From an uncultured Gammaproteobacteria bacterium (lineage in GTDB: Bacteria > Pseudomonadota > Gammaproteobacteria > Ga0077536): a DNA stretch of 18,057 nucleotides. Below, in pieces: positions 1 through 7,943 of this stretch. How positions within the stretch are numbered: the stretch's first letter is position 1; each line of letters begins with the position of its first letter. Under the pieces are notes generated by a model. That model searched no databases, had not been told where the DNA came from, and saw nothing but the letters and a program-made list of their open reading frames with translations. Where the stretch lies: the NCBI GenBank assembly GCA_903866355.1, contig CAIPNE010000169.1, forward strand, positions 1 to 18,057, in the 5' to 3' direction. The position numbers were made by a program, and so were the translations under genes.

Positions 1-1
1 A

Positions 2-2215
2 AACCCGCCTGCGTTGGGTGCCCTGTCCGGCTCTTTAGGGAATTGGCTGGACACCGAGGAGCGTCAGGCCCTCGCGCAAAATGTGTCCAAGAGTCTGCGC
101 GAAGGCAGCAAGCTGTTCGAATTCGAGTCCACGATCAACGCGGCCGATGGCCGTCGAAAAACGATTATGAGTCGGGGCCGAGTGACCGAGCGTAACGCGC
201 AGGGCCGTGCGGTGCGCATGGTCGGGATCAACGTGGACATCAGCGAAAAACGCGCGATGGAATCTCGGATCAGGCTAGAGGAGCAACGGCTTCAGTTAGT
301 GGTTTCCTTAGCGCGTCTCGGACTGTGGGATTTCGACCTGCTATCTGGACGCACAGTGGTTAATCAACACATGCTGCAATTGGTGGGTGACTCACGCGAG
401 GTCCCTTTCGTGGAGCACTTCGAGTGGGCCAAATTTATTCATCCAGAAGATCTGCCCCGCATGGAGGCACGGCTGGCAGCCCATTGCGCCGGTGAAACCG
501 CACACTTCGAAACAGAATTACGCCTGCTCGCCGCCGATGGCCGCTGGATCTGGATGTTGAGTTCGGGTGCGGTGGGTGCTCGCGATGAGTACGGCAGGCC
601 ATTGCAAGTCGCCGGCGTTTTTCACGATATTACTAGCAGCAAAGCGGCCGAGGCCGCTTCGCGGGCCAGCGAAATGCGGCTGCGCGCGGTGTTTGAAAAT
701 TCCCCCGTGGGCATCTTTTTGACGGACCCGCAGGGTGTGCCGTTGTTCATGAATCCCTTGCTGCGCGACATGTTGGGATTCCAAGACGGCGATATTTTGT
801 CCGTCAGTTGGTCCACGGCCTTGGCAGAGGGCGACCGGGCTCGCGTGCTGCCCCAGTGGGCGCTTTGTCTGGCAGATGGGCGCGGCGCTTTCTCGGAGGA
901 GTTCGCCCTAATCCGGCCGGGCACCGGCACGATTAAAGTGTGGGCACGGGCGGAAGCTGTGCGGGTAGATGGCGAACTTTTAGGCTTTGTTGGTGCGGTC
1001 AGCGACATCACCGACCAGATGGACGCTGCTGCTGAACGCGAACAATTACAAAAACAGCTCCTGCAAGCCCAAAAAATAGATGCATTGGGCCAGCTTACGG
1101 GTGGTATCGCCCACGATTTCAACAACGTGCTGGCGAGCATTTTAGGTTATACCTCGCTCGCGCAAGCGCTTTTGCCAGAGCACGAAGCGCGTATTAGCGA
1201 ATACCTGAGCGCGGTCATGACAGCCGGTGAGCGGGCGCGTGAACTGGTAGCAAAAATGCTGGAGTTCAGTCGCAACGCGCCACGCGAGGATTTGCGCCCG
1301 ATCAATCCGGCACCTCTGATCGACGAAGTGTGTCGAATGATGGCGGCCATTATCCCTTCGAGTATCCAACTCCGAGTAGACAACGCGCTCGGCGCTGCTA
1401 CCGCGTTGATAGATCCTTCCGACTTGCATCAGCTGTTAGTCAACTTGATCGTCAACGCCCGTGATGCGCTGGTGGAACATGGGCTTATAACCGTCAGTTT
1501 ATTGCCGGTGCAGTGCGTGCGGGGTGTGTGCTCGGGCTGCCACAGCAGAATCGACGCGAGCTATTTGGTGATCGATGTGAGCGACGACGGAGAGGGTATC
1601 GATCCCGGCGTGCTGTCGCGAATTTTTGATCCGTTCTTCACGACGAAGAGCGCTGGTAAAGGCACCGGCATGGGTTTGTCGGTGGTTCACGGGATCATGC
1701 ATCGGGGGCGCGGGCACATCATCGTTACCTCTACGCCCGGCGTGGGCACGCGCTTTCGTCTGTTGTTCCCGCCGGCGTTAGGCCCTGCCGCGCCGGCATT
1801 GGTTGGGGTGGCGAGTAGCGCCCCAGCACCGCGTGGCGGTGGGCGACGCCTGCTGGTGGTGGACGACGAACCGCTCGTGAGTTCGTATTTGACGGCACTG
1901 TTTGAGCTTCATGGCTACGAGGTAGACACCGCTGCCGACGGCGTGGAGGCACTGGCGCTATTGCAAGAACACCACGCTAGCTACAGTGTTTTGTTGACCG
2001 ATCAAACCATGCCCCGAATGACGGGAACGGAGCTTGCCCGCAAGGTGCGGCAGACTTATCCCAACCTCCCCATCGTACTCTGCACGGGCTATAGCGGCGT
2101 GGTGAGTGCCCAAACGGCGCACGATTTAGGTATTAGTCGTTTTTTCCACAAGCCGGTTGCTCCCGAACTGCTGTTAAGTGCCGTGGCTTCACTGGTGGAA
2201 ACCACCGCGGCATAA
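2..2215 (+). CDS. Multi-PAS hybrid sensor histidine kinase with C-terminal receiver domain (5' end outside window)
   Basis: The reading frame is open to the left edge, so the N-terminus is missing; residue numbers below count from the TTG at 14. In order: the end of a PAS/PAC unit (to about 77), a PAS domain (about 90-213, ending HDITSSKAAE), a further PAS domain (about 220-335, ending SDITDQMD), a short coiled linker, the dimerisation/phosphoacceptor helix with H367 in GGIAHDFNNVL, a HATPase_c domain (N-box LLVNLIVNARDAL, DDGEGID, FDPFFTTK, GKGTGMGLS), and a receiver domain with VVDDEP, phosphoacceptor D663 in LLTDQTMPRMTG and the conserved K of FHKPV. A C-x4-C-x2-C-H cluster (C501, C506, C509) sits inside the ATPase domain. 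No transmembrane segment is visible, so the visible part is cytosolic. The signal sensed and the output partner cannot be read; the terminal receiver suggests a phosphorelay. It ends 19 bp from the convergent crotonase gene. The kinase family is certain, the function is not. Confidence 0.93.
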   Translation, partial: NPPALGALSGSLGNWLDTEERQALAQNVSKSLREGSKLFEFESTINAADGRRKTIMSRGRVTERNAQGRAVRMVGINVDISEKRAMESRIRLEEQRLQLVVSLARLGLWDFDLLSGRTVVNQHMLQLVGDSREVPFVEHFEWAKFIHPEDLPRMEARLAAHCAGETAHFETELRLLAADGRWIWMLSSGAVGARDEYGRPLQVAGVFHDITSSKAAEAASRASEMRLRAVFENSPVGIFLTDPQGVPLFMNPLLRDMLGFQDGDILSVSWSTALAEGDRARVLPQWALCLADGRGAFSEEFALIRPGTGTIKVWARAEAVRVDGELLGFVGAVSDITDQMDAAAEREQLQKQLLQAQKIDALGQLTGGIAHDFNNVLASILGYTSLAQALLPEHEARISEYLSAVMTAGERARELVAKMLEFSRNAPREDLRPINPAPLIDEVCRMMAAIIPSSIQLRVDNALGAATALIDPSDLHQLLVNLIVNARDALVEHGLITVSLLPVQCVRGVCSGCHSRIDASYLVIDVSDDGEGIDPGVLSRIFDPFFTTKSAGKGTGMGLSVVHGIMHRGRGHIIVTSTPGVGTRFRLLFPPALGPAAPALVGVASSAPAPRGGGRRLLVVDDEPLVSSYLTALFELHGYEVDTAADGVEALALLQEHHASYSVLLTDQTMPRMTGTELARKVRQTYPNLPIVLCTGYSGVVSAQTAHDLGISRFFHKPVAPELLLSAVASLVETTAA

Positions 2216-2234
2216 GCCGGTGCGCGTCGGGTGG

Positions 2235-3047
2235 TTAGCGCCCGCGGTAGCTTGGTGCGCGTTTCTCCATAAAGGCGCGCGGGCCTTCCTGGGCGTCCTC
2301 GGTTTGGAATACCGGCGCCGAAATTTCCAACTCCAGCGCCAACGCCACACCTTCGGGCTGGCCAAGACAGGCCTTCACGGAGCGACGAATCGCTTTCACC
2401 GCGAGCGGGCCATTGGCGGCAATACGGCGCGCCAAAGCATGGGCTTTGGCCAATGGCTCGACCTCGACGTAGTTGAGAAATCCCAGCGCGAGGGCTTCTT
2501 CGGCGGTGATGAGGTCGCCGGTCAGCAGGAGTTCCATCGCTTTCGCATAAGGCATTTGGGCGGGCAAGCGCACGGTTGAACCGCCGGCCGGGAAGATCGC
2601 CCATTTGACTTCTTGTACCCCAAATTTGGCTGCGGCCACACTGACACGCAGGTCCGTGCCTTGGACCAGTTCCATTCCCCCGGCAATCGCGTGGCCATTG
2701 ATGGCGGCGATAATGGGTTTTTCAGGGTCGAAATCCCGCAGCAGCGCACGGCGCGTGATGGCGGCGTCCGCCAGAATTTGTTCGTCCCACTCGTTTTCGG
2801 GTTGGCGGGCGCCGGAATACAGTGGGATGAGTTGTCCTAAATCGGCACCCGCACAAAAAGTGCTGCCCGTGCCGGTAAGAATGACGACTCGCACTTGGTC
2901 ATCATCGCGCACGCGCTGCCAAGCGGCTGCCAATTTCACCACCACTTCCGGGTTCAGCGCATTACGCGCCTCGGGCCGGTTGAGGGTAATGACGGCGGTA
3001 TGGTCTAGTACCTCATAAGTCAGCACGCTCAACGGGGAACCTCGCAA
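2235..3047 (-). CDS. Enoyl-CoA hydratase/isomerase (crotonase) family protein
   Basis: Crotonase-fold enzyme of normal length (about 260-270 residues). The two oxyanion-hole segments are visible: CAGADL at 65-70 and NGHAIAGGMEL around 117-127. Both general acid/base glutamates of classical enoyl-CoA hydratases are present at the expected spacing of 20 residues: E126 (GGME) and E146 (GVQE). This supports a true hydratase of 2-enoyl-CoA thioesters rather than a member that has lost one glutamate. The C-terminus FMEKRAPSYRGR is the usual family ending. The first residues are uncertain: the listed start is a TTG, while a TTG at 3032 lies 7 nt after a GAGG and a GTG at 3026 begins VLTYEV; all give essentially the same protein. 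It follows the cphA stop by 28 bp on the same strand, so co-transcription is likely. The physiological substrate is unknown. Confidence 0.9.
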   Translation of the reverse strand: MRGSPLSVLTYEVLDHTAVITLNRPEARNALNPEVVVKLAAAWQRVRDDDQVRVVILTGTGSTFCAGADLGQLIPLYSGARQPENEWDEQILADAAITRRALLRDFDPEKPIIAAINGHAIAGGMELVQGTDLRVSVAAAKFGVQEVKWAIFPAGGSTVRLPAQMPYAKAMELLLTGDLITAEEALALGFLNYVEVEPLAKAHALARRIAANGPLAVKAIRRSVKACLGQPEGVALALELEISAPVFQTEDAQEGPRAFMEKRAPSYRGR

Positions 3048-3075
3048 AATGGCGCCGCTAGCGCGGCGTTGGTGG

Positions 3076-5661
3076 TTAGAGGGCGGTGGCCGCTTCCGCG
3101 ACCCGTTGCGCTAAATGGGCCAACGCTTCGTCGACTTGGTCGATGAGAATCAGACATAAATCGCCCGGTTGTAAATTAGCCAGCGCAGCATCGATGGCGA
3201 TAAACTCGCCCCGAATTTCCGTGATCTCTCGGGTGCGACTGGCGTTGACCAAACCGGCCCGCAAGAGTGCAAGCACTTCGCCATCGGCACGCCCCCGCTG
3301 ACAGGCATCTTGATAGAGTACGACGCTGTCGAAGACCTCGCCCAAGATGCGTGTTTGATTGGTTATATCTTCGTCGCGGCGGTCGCCGGCCCCGCTGATC
3401 ACGACGCTGCGACGTTTTGCCGGCAGTGCCACGACGGCCTCCACCAATGCCGTCATCGCGTCTGGATTATGACCATAGTCGGCAATGAGTGTGGCGCCAC
3501 GGTAATCCATCAAGTTGAAGCGGCCAGGGGTACTTTCGGCATCCGAAACAAACGTCGCCAAGCCTTTTTTGATGACTGTCCAGTCGAGCCCCAATGCCCA
3601 CACCGCACCTAGGGCTGCCATGACGTTAGCGATCTGAAAACCGATGCGGCCACCCATCGTCAGCGGTATTTCCGCCAGCGATAGACGGCAGATTTCCTCG
3701 CCTCCAATGGCGCAGCTAATGGCATCCTCCTCCGCCAAGATGACTGCGCGACCCTGCGCGCGATGCGTGAGCATGATGGGATTAAGGCGGTCGCGGGAGA
3801 AGAACATGACGCTACCTGGACAGGCTGCGCCGAGACGCGCGGCAATTGGGTCATCGGCGTTTAAGACCGCGTGGCCATTGGGCGCCACGTTTTGCACAAT
3901 CACTCGTTTAAGCACGGCTAGATCTTCGACCGTGGTGATGTAGTTCAGGCCGAGATGATCCCCGCTGCCGATATTGGTGACCACCGCCACCCGGCAGCGG
4001 TCGAAGCCCAGTCCCGCGCGCAGAATGCCGCCGCGGGCAGTTTCAAACACGGCGGCATCTACTTCCGGATGCATCAAGACGCTGCGCGCGCTGCGCGGAC
4101 CACTGCAGTCGCCGGCGTCCATTTGTCGGCCACCCACGAACACCCCATCGGTGGTGGTCATGCCAACCCGTAGGCCGGACACCCACAGGAGATGAGCAAT
4201 GAGGCGCACCGTGGTGGTTTTGCCGTTGGTACCCGTCACGGCAACGACCGGAATGCGCGCATCCTCACCAGGCGCAAACATCTCCGCGATGATGGCTTCA
4301 CCGACGCGCCGCCCCGTACCAAACGAGGGTGCGAGATGCATGCGCAACCCGGGGGCCGCGTTCACTTCTACCACCCCGCCGGCCTGTTCTTCGAGTGGCA
4401 ACAGCATTGATTGACACACGATGTCCACGCCGCAGATTTCAAGACCCACCATTTGGGCCGCAGTCACTGCTCGGGCGGCGAGTTCAGGATGGACTTCGTC
4501 GGTGACATCGGTCGCGGTACCGCCGGTAGAAAGATTGGCGTTGTTACGCATGACCACCCGTTGGCCGAGCGCTGGAATCGCCTCCGGGCTGCTGTGTTGT
4601 AACTGCAGGCACGCCAGCGCGATATCGTCCAGACGGATGCGGGTGAGCGACGTTGCGTGGCCTTCACCGCGCCGCGGATCGCGGTTTACCTCGTCCACCA
4701 GTTCTTGCACGCTGTGCACACCATCGCCAATGACCTGCGGTGGCTCGCGCCGCGCCGCGGCGATGAGTTTGTCGCCGATCACGAGCATGCGGTAGTCGCT
4801 GCCCGCAATGTAGCGTTCTACCAGCACCTGCGTGCCCGCTTCCGCGGCCGCCTGAAATGCCTGTTCTAAATGTTCGCGGGTTTCAATGTTCACCGTCACG
4901 CCGCGACCTTGATTGCCGTCTTGCGGCTTCACGACGACCGGCAGACCCAAGGCGCAAGCGACGGACCAAGCGTGCGCGGCATCCACCACAATTTGCCCCT
5001 CGGGAACAGGCACGCCGGCGGCGCGTAGGAGTTCCTTTGTGAGCTGCTTATCTTGCGCAATGGATTGTGCGATGGCGCTGGTACGGTCCATTTCTGCCGC
5101 CTGAATGCGACGCTGCCGACTACCCCAGCCGAACTGCACCAGACTCCCGCTGGTGAGACGGCGAAATGGGATGCCGCGCTCTACGGCCGCCGCCACTATT
5201 GCGCCGGTGGAGGGGCCTAAGCGCACCGTTTCGTAAAGATCACGTAGCGCGTTGAGTTCGGGATCTAACTCGAAGGCGAGCCCGCCGAGAGCCGCCTCGA
5301 TCAAGCGTTGAGCGAGTTCAAAAGCACCCAACCCGACGGCTTCTTCGCCGTATTCCACGACCACCTGAGATACCCCAACATCGGGCGAGGCCGCGGTGCG
5401 CGAGAAGGACACCGGGCAGCCCAGGAGTGTCTGTAAACCTAAGGCCGCAACTTCTAGCACATGGGCCAAGCTGAGTGTGCTCCCGGCGGCCACCGGTGCG
5501 AGCGGCGGTAGTTGCGGATAGAGCGCCCGGAGGCGCTCAACAAAACCACCCATCTGACTGAGGTCGCGCTCGGTTTCCTCGCAGGTGACGAGGGCTTCGA
5601 TCGCGGTTCGGCGAGTCCACAGATTGGGGCCGCGTAGTGCCCGGATACGCTCAACTTGCAT
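3076..5661 (-). CDS. cphA: Cyanophycin synthetase (full-length, both ligase sites intact)
   Basis: Polymerises L-aspartate and L-arginine with ATP into cyanophycin, a cytosolic nitrogen/carbon reserve granule. The 861 residues match the family length. An N-terminal CphA domain (RIRALRGPNLW) is followed by an ATP-grasp domain with a complete glycine loop (VVVKPQDGNQGRGV, 242-255), NRDPRRGEGH (326-335), RNNANLSTGG (372-381) and metal-binding EVNAAPGLRMH (432-442). The C-terminal Mur-ligase-like domain has an intact P-loop GTNGKTTT (477-484), ETARGGILR (540-548), NADDP (601-605) and DYGHNPDA (728-735). In this family the ATP-grasp site adds Asp to the backbone and the Mur site adds Arg to the Asp side chain; both look functional here. 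It lies 45 bp downstream of the paralogue at 5707-7851 and upstream of the crotonase gene, presumably in one transcript. No degradation gene (cphB) is in the window. Confidence 0.97.
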   Translation of the reverse strand: MQVERIRALRGPNLWTRRTAIEALVTCEETERDLSQMGGFVERLRALYPQLPPLAPVAAGSTLSLAHVLEVAALGLQTLLGCPVSFSRTAASPDVGVSQVVVEYGEEAVGLGAFELAQRLIEAALGGLAFELDPELNALRDLYETVRLGPSTGAIVAAAVERGIPFRRLTSGSLVQFGWGSRQRRIQAAEMDRTSAIAQSIAQDKQLTKELLRAAGVPVPEGQIVVDAAHAWSVACALGLPVVVKPQDGNQGRGVTVNIETREHLEQAFQAAAEAGTQVLVERYIAGSDYRMLVIGDKLIAAARREPPQVIGDGVHSVQELVDEVNRDPRRGEGHATSLTRIRLDDIALACLQLQHSSPEAIPALGQRVVMRNNANLSTGGTATDVTDEVHPELAARAVTAAQMVGLEICGVDIVCQSMLLPLEEQAGGVVEVNAAPGLRMHLAPSFGTGRRVGEAIIAEMFAPGEDARIPVVAVTGTNGKTTTVRLIAHLLWVSGLRVGMTTTDGVFVGGRQMDAGDCSGPRSARSVLMHPEVDAAVFETARGGILRAGLGFDRCRVAVVTNIGSGDHLGLNYITTVEDLAVLKRVIVQNVAPNGHAVLNADDPIAARLGAACPGSVMFFSRDRLNPIMLTHRAQGRAVILAEEDAISCAIGGEEICRLSLAEIPLTMGGRIGFQIANVMAALGAVWALGLDWTVIKKGLATFVSDAESTPGRFNLMDYRGATLIADYGHNPDAMTALVEAVVALPAKRRSVVISGAGDRRDEDITNQTRILGEVFDSVVLYQDACQRGRADGEVLALLRAGLVNASRTREITEIRGEFIAIDAALANLQPGDLCLILIDQVDEALAHLAQRVAEAATAL

Positions 5662-5706
5662 CAGCTTGAAGCTCTTTTTCTGCCAGCGATGGCGTGCGGA
5701 GGGAGG

Positions 5707-7851
5707 TCAAAACGTGGCTGTCCTCTGGTCGAGTAGCGCCACCGGATAACCCACGATGGCGCCAATGATGAGATCGAAAGGGATGCCCAGCGCCCATGCG
5801 GCCGCCGCTGCGGGCAGGCAATCTGCGGCGTTGACGCACGGTGCGAGCATCCGGCGTTCGGCGTTGTTATGTTGCGCGAACACCAGTGCGTCGCCATCGA
5901 CATAAACCGCCCGGGCACCCTTAAACAGGGCCGCCTGAATAGCACTGCAGGTCGTTTTGTCGCGGCTGTAGAGCAACACTTCGCCTTCCGAATACTGGGC
6001 CAGCGCTAGGACGGCGGGGTCATCGGCGTTGAGCACGGCAACGCCATGACTCAGCACGACGTCGATCTGAGTGCGTAGCACATGGGCCATTTGGTCTGCG
6101 TTCTGCACGCCAAAGGGGACGATTTCTGTGGGTGCCTCGATAGAAGTCAAAACCCCCACCAGACAGCGATCGTAGGGCAAACCTTCGCGTAGCAAGCTAG
6201 TGGGCGAGGTCTCAATGACTGCCGCATCCACGGTGCGATTGATGAGCACCCGCTGCCCTGCAGACCAGTTCGCACCATCGCCCTGTCGAATGCAGCGTTG
6301 GCCAAGGAATATCCCGGCAGCACAGGCAACTCCCACCGCGCGACCGTGGAGGTAGAGCAGATAACCCAGCAATTGCGCGACGCTGGTGGTATCCGTACAG
6401 CCCGTGATCCCCACTAAAGGGATGCGGCCATCTTCGCCGGTGGGGAATAAGTGCCGCACGACGGCGTGCCCCGCCGTATTGTTGCTGCCGTCGGGCTGAC
6501 GCAGATGGGTGGGTAACGAGGGGCCTGCGTTGACTTCGATGATCGCGCCTTGCTGGCTCGCCAGCGGTTGTTCGATATTGCCGGCAACGATATCGATCCC
6601 CGCAATATCGAGACCCACGATGCGGGCCGCCAGCAGTGCCAACGTGATCGTGTCTGGGTGGACGAGCGCTAGTACGTCCTCGCCTAGTTTGGCGTGGCGG
6701 TGCAAGCTGACCGTGCATCCGGCGGCGGGCACGCTGTTGGGATCCAACGTCTGCAAGTCCAACGCGCGCCGTACGGTGGGGTAGTCGCTGAGGGCTTCGG
6801 CCGCCCAACGATCGCTTTCCCGACCACCCAAAGTGCTGGCCATCAGCGCGCAAACCGTGTCGTGGCCGTTACCAGTGACGGTGAATTGTATCGCCCGAGT
6901 GGCGGCCACTACGCGCTCGCCGACTACCAGCAGCCGATGCTCAATACCTTCTACGTAGCGTTCGATGATAACGGCCGATTGCACCTGTTGTGCGCGCTCG
7001 AAGGCCGCGGCAATTTCCGTTTGGGTGCTCACCGCCAGCGAGACGGCTTCACCACGACTGCCTTCGGCGGGTTTTAACACCACCGGCACGCCTATTTCTT
7101 CGGCGGCCAGCCAGGCCTCGGCCAGCGTGCGCACGATTTGGCCCTCGGGCACCGGCAGGCCGCAATTGCTCAGCAGTTCTTTTGTGAGATCTTTATCTTT
7201 CGCGATGCTCTCGGCGATGGCCGAGGTGCTGTCTGTTTCTGCGGTCCAGATTCGGCGTTGGCGAGCGCTTTGCCCCAACAGCACCAAATTGCCATGCTCC
7301 AGTGGCGCCACCGGGATCCGCGCCGCACGCGCCGCCTCCACGATGCAGGCGGTACTCGGCCCCAGTGCTTTGCTCTGCGCCAGCATCCGCAGCGTCCGTA
7401 GGCTGCCGGGGACATCGAAAGGTTCCGCATGGATGGCGGCTAAAATTAGCTCGCGGGCTTTGAGCAGGCAGGCTCTGGTGAGGTCTTCCTGAGTAATGCG
7501 CACCACCACGTGATAAACGCCGGTGGCGCCCGCCCCGCGCGCGCGGCCAAAACCCGCCGGGTGGCCAATCCGAGACTGCAGTTCTAAGGTAACGTGCTCG
7601 AGGATATGCCCCACCCACGTGCCTTCTTGCAGGCGCCGCACAAAGCCACCGGGGACCTCGTAGCTGCATTCGTGCTGGTGTAGTCCGGGCAGCCACTCAA
7701 TGAGACGTTCTACGAAGCCGGGCAAGCTGTTAGAAGGACATTCCTCCAGCAGCCCGATGTCCACAAGGGCTTCTAATGTGGGTTTGTAGGACCAGCGATT
7801 GGGGCCGCGTAGCACCACCAGTTCGAGAATCTTAATGTCATAACGGGTCAT
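5707..7851 (-). CDS. Cyanophycin synthetase paralogue, C-terminally short with degenerate ligase motifs (CphA-prime type)
   Basis: Clearly homologous to CphA from the start (LELVVLRGPNRW, 10-20) through the ATP-grasp domain (PVPEGQIV 233-240, IIERYVEGIEHR, GIDIV, EVNAGPSLPTHL 439-450) into the Mur-like domain (ETSPTSLLREG, NADDP 608-612). It is 714 residues and stops soon after AAAAWALGIP, so the last Mur-ligase subdomain of about 150 residues is absent. Key loops differ from the neighbouring CphA: the Mur P-loop is GCTDTTS (484-490), with T488 in place of lysine; the ATP-grasp glycine loop is KPAEGSRGEAV (260-270) instead of KPQDGNQGRGV; and the DPRRGxGH and ANLSTGG motifs are lost. As I recall the literature, betaproteobacteria often carry a cphA/cphA-prime pair, and cyanobacterial CphA2 is also short with a dead Mur site. 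This one is either a specialised ligase or a regulatory/structural partner of CphA. It is first in the operon, reading away from the divergent ABC gene. Confidence 0.9.
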   Translation of the reverse strand: MTRYDIKILELVVLRGPNRWSYKPTLEALVDIGLLEECPSNSLPGFVERLIEWLPGLHQHECSYEVPGGFVRRLQEGTWVGHILEHVTLELQSRIGHPAGFGRARGAGATGVYHVVVRITQEDLTRACLLKARELILAAIHAEPFDVPGSLRTLRMLAQSKALGPSTACIVEAARAARIPVAPLEHGNLVLLGQSARQRRIWTAETDSTSAIAESIAKDKDLTKELLSNCGLPVPEGQIVRTLAEAWLAAEEIGVPVVLKPAEGSRGEAVSLAVSTQTEIAAAFERAQQVQSAVIIERYVEGIEHRLLVVGERVVAATRAIQFTVTGNGHDTVCALMASTLGGRESDRWAAEALSDYPTVRRALDLQTLDPNSVPAAGCTVSLHRHAKLGEDVLALVHPDTITLALLAARIVGLDIAGIDIVAGNIEQPLASQQGAIIEVNAGPSLPTHLRQPDGSNNTAGHAVVRHLFPTGEDGRIPLVGITGCTDTTSVAQLLGYLLYLHGRAVGVACAAGIFLGQRCIRQGDGANWSAGQRVLINRTVDAAVIETSPTSLLREGLPYDRCLVGVLTSIEAPTEIVPFGVQNADQMAHVLRTQIDVVLSHGVAVLNADDPAVLALAQYSEGEVLLYSRDKTTCSAIQAALFKGARAVYVDGDALVFAQHNNAERRMLAPCVNAADCLPAAAAAWALGIPFDLIIGAIVGYPVALLDQRTATF

Positions 7852-7943
7852 TGCAGGGGCATCCGGCGCTTGCTAAACAAAGTCCGGCATCGGCGTTCAG
7901 GCAAGAATGCCACGCCCATGCCGGTCGCACGATAAGATAGGCC
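7852..7943. promoter_or_regulatory. Divergent upstream region shared by the cphA-prime/cphA operon and the ABC-DUF1854 operon
   Basis: The 92 bp between two divergent start codons must hold the promoters of both operons unless one transcript starts further away. On the plus strand TAAGAT at 7933-7938 resembles a -10 box but lies only 5 nt before the ATG, which would imply a nearly leaderless mRNA. No good Shine-Dalgarno sequence precedes either start; on the minus strand GGAT lies 9 nt upstream of the ATG. An inverted repeat CCGGCAT (7884-7890) / ATGCCGG (7918-7924) straddles the middle and could be an operator, but a 7-bp repeat is not unlikely by chance in this composition. The regulatory role rests on position only. 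Confidence 0.4.

Noticed and set aside
6212..6853. 213-residue minus-strand open frame inside the CphA paralogue
   Set aside because: An alternative frame of the real gene, very rich in Arg, His and Gly, which is typical of out-of-frame reading of GC-rich coding DNA.
5707..7851. Treating the short CphA paralogue as a pseudogene
   Set aside because: The frame is intact over 714 codons, and the protein ends cleanly with the domain-level truncation seen in known short cyanophycin synthetases, so a functional specialised protein is more likely than decay.
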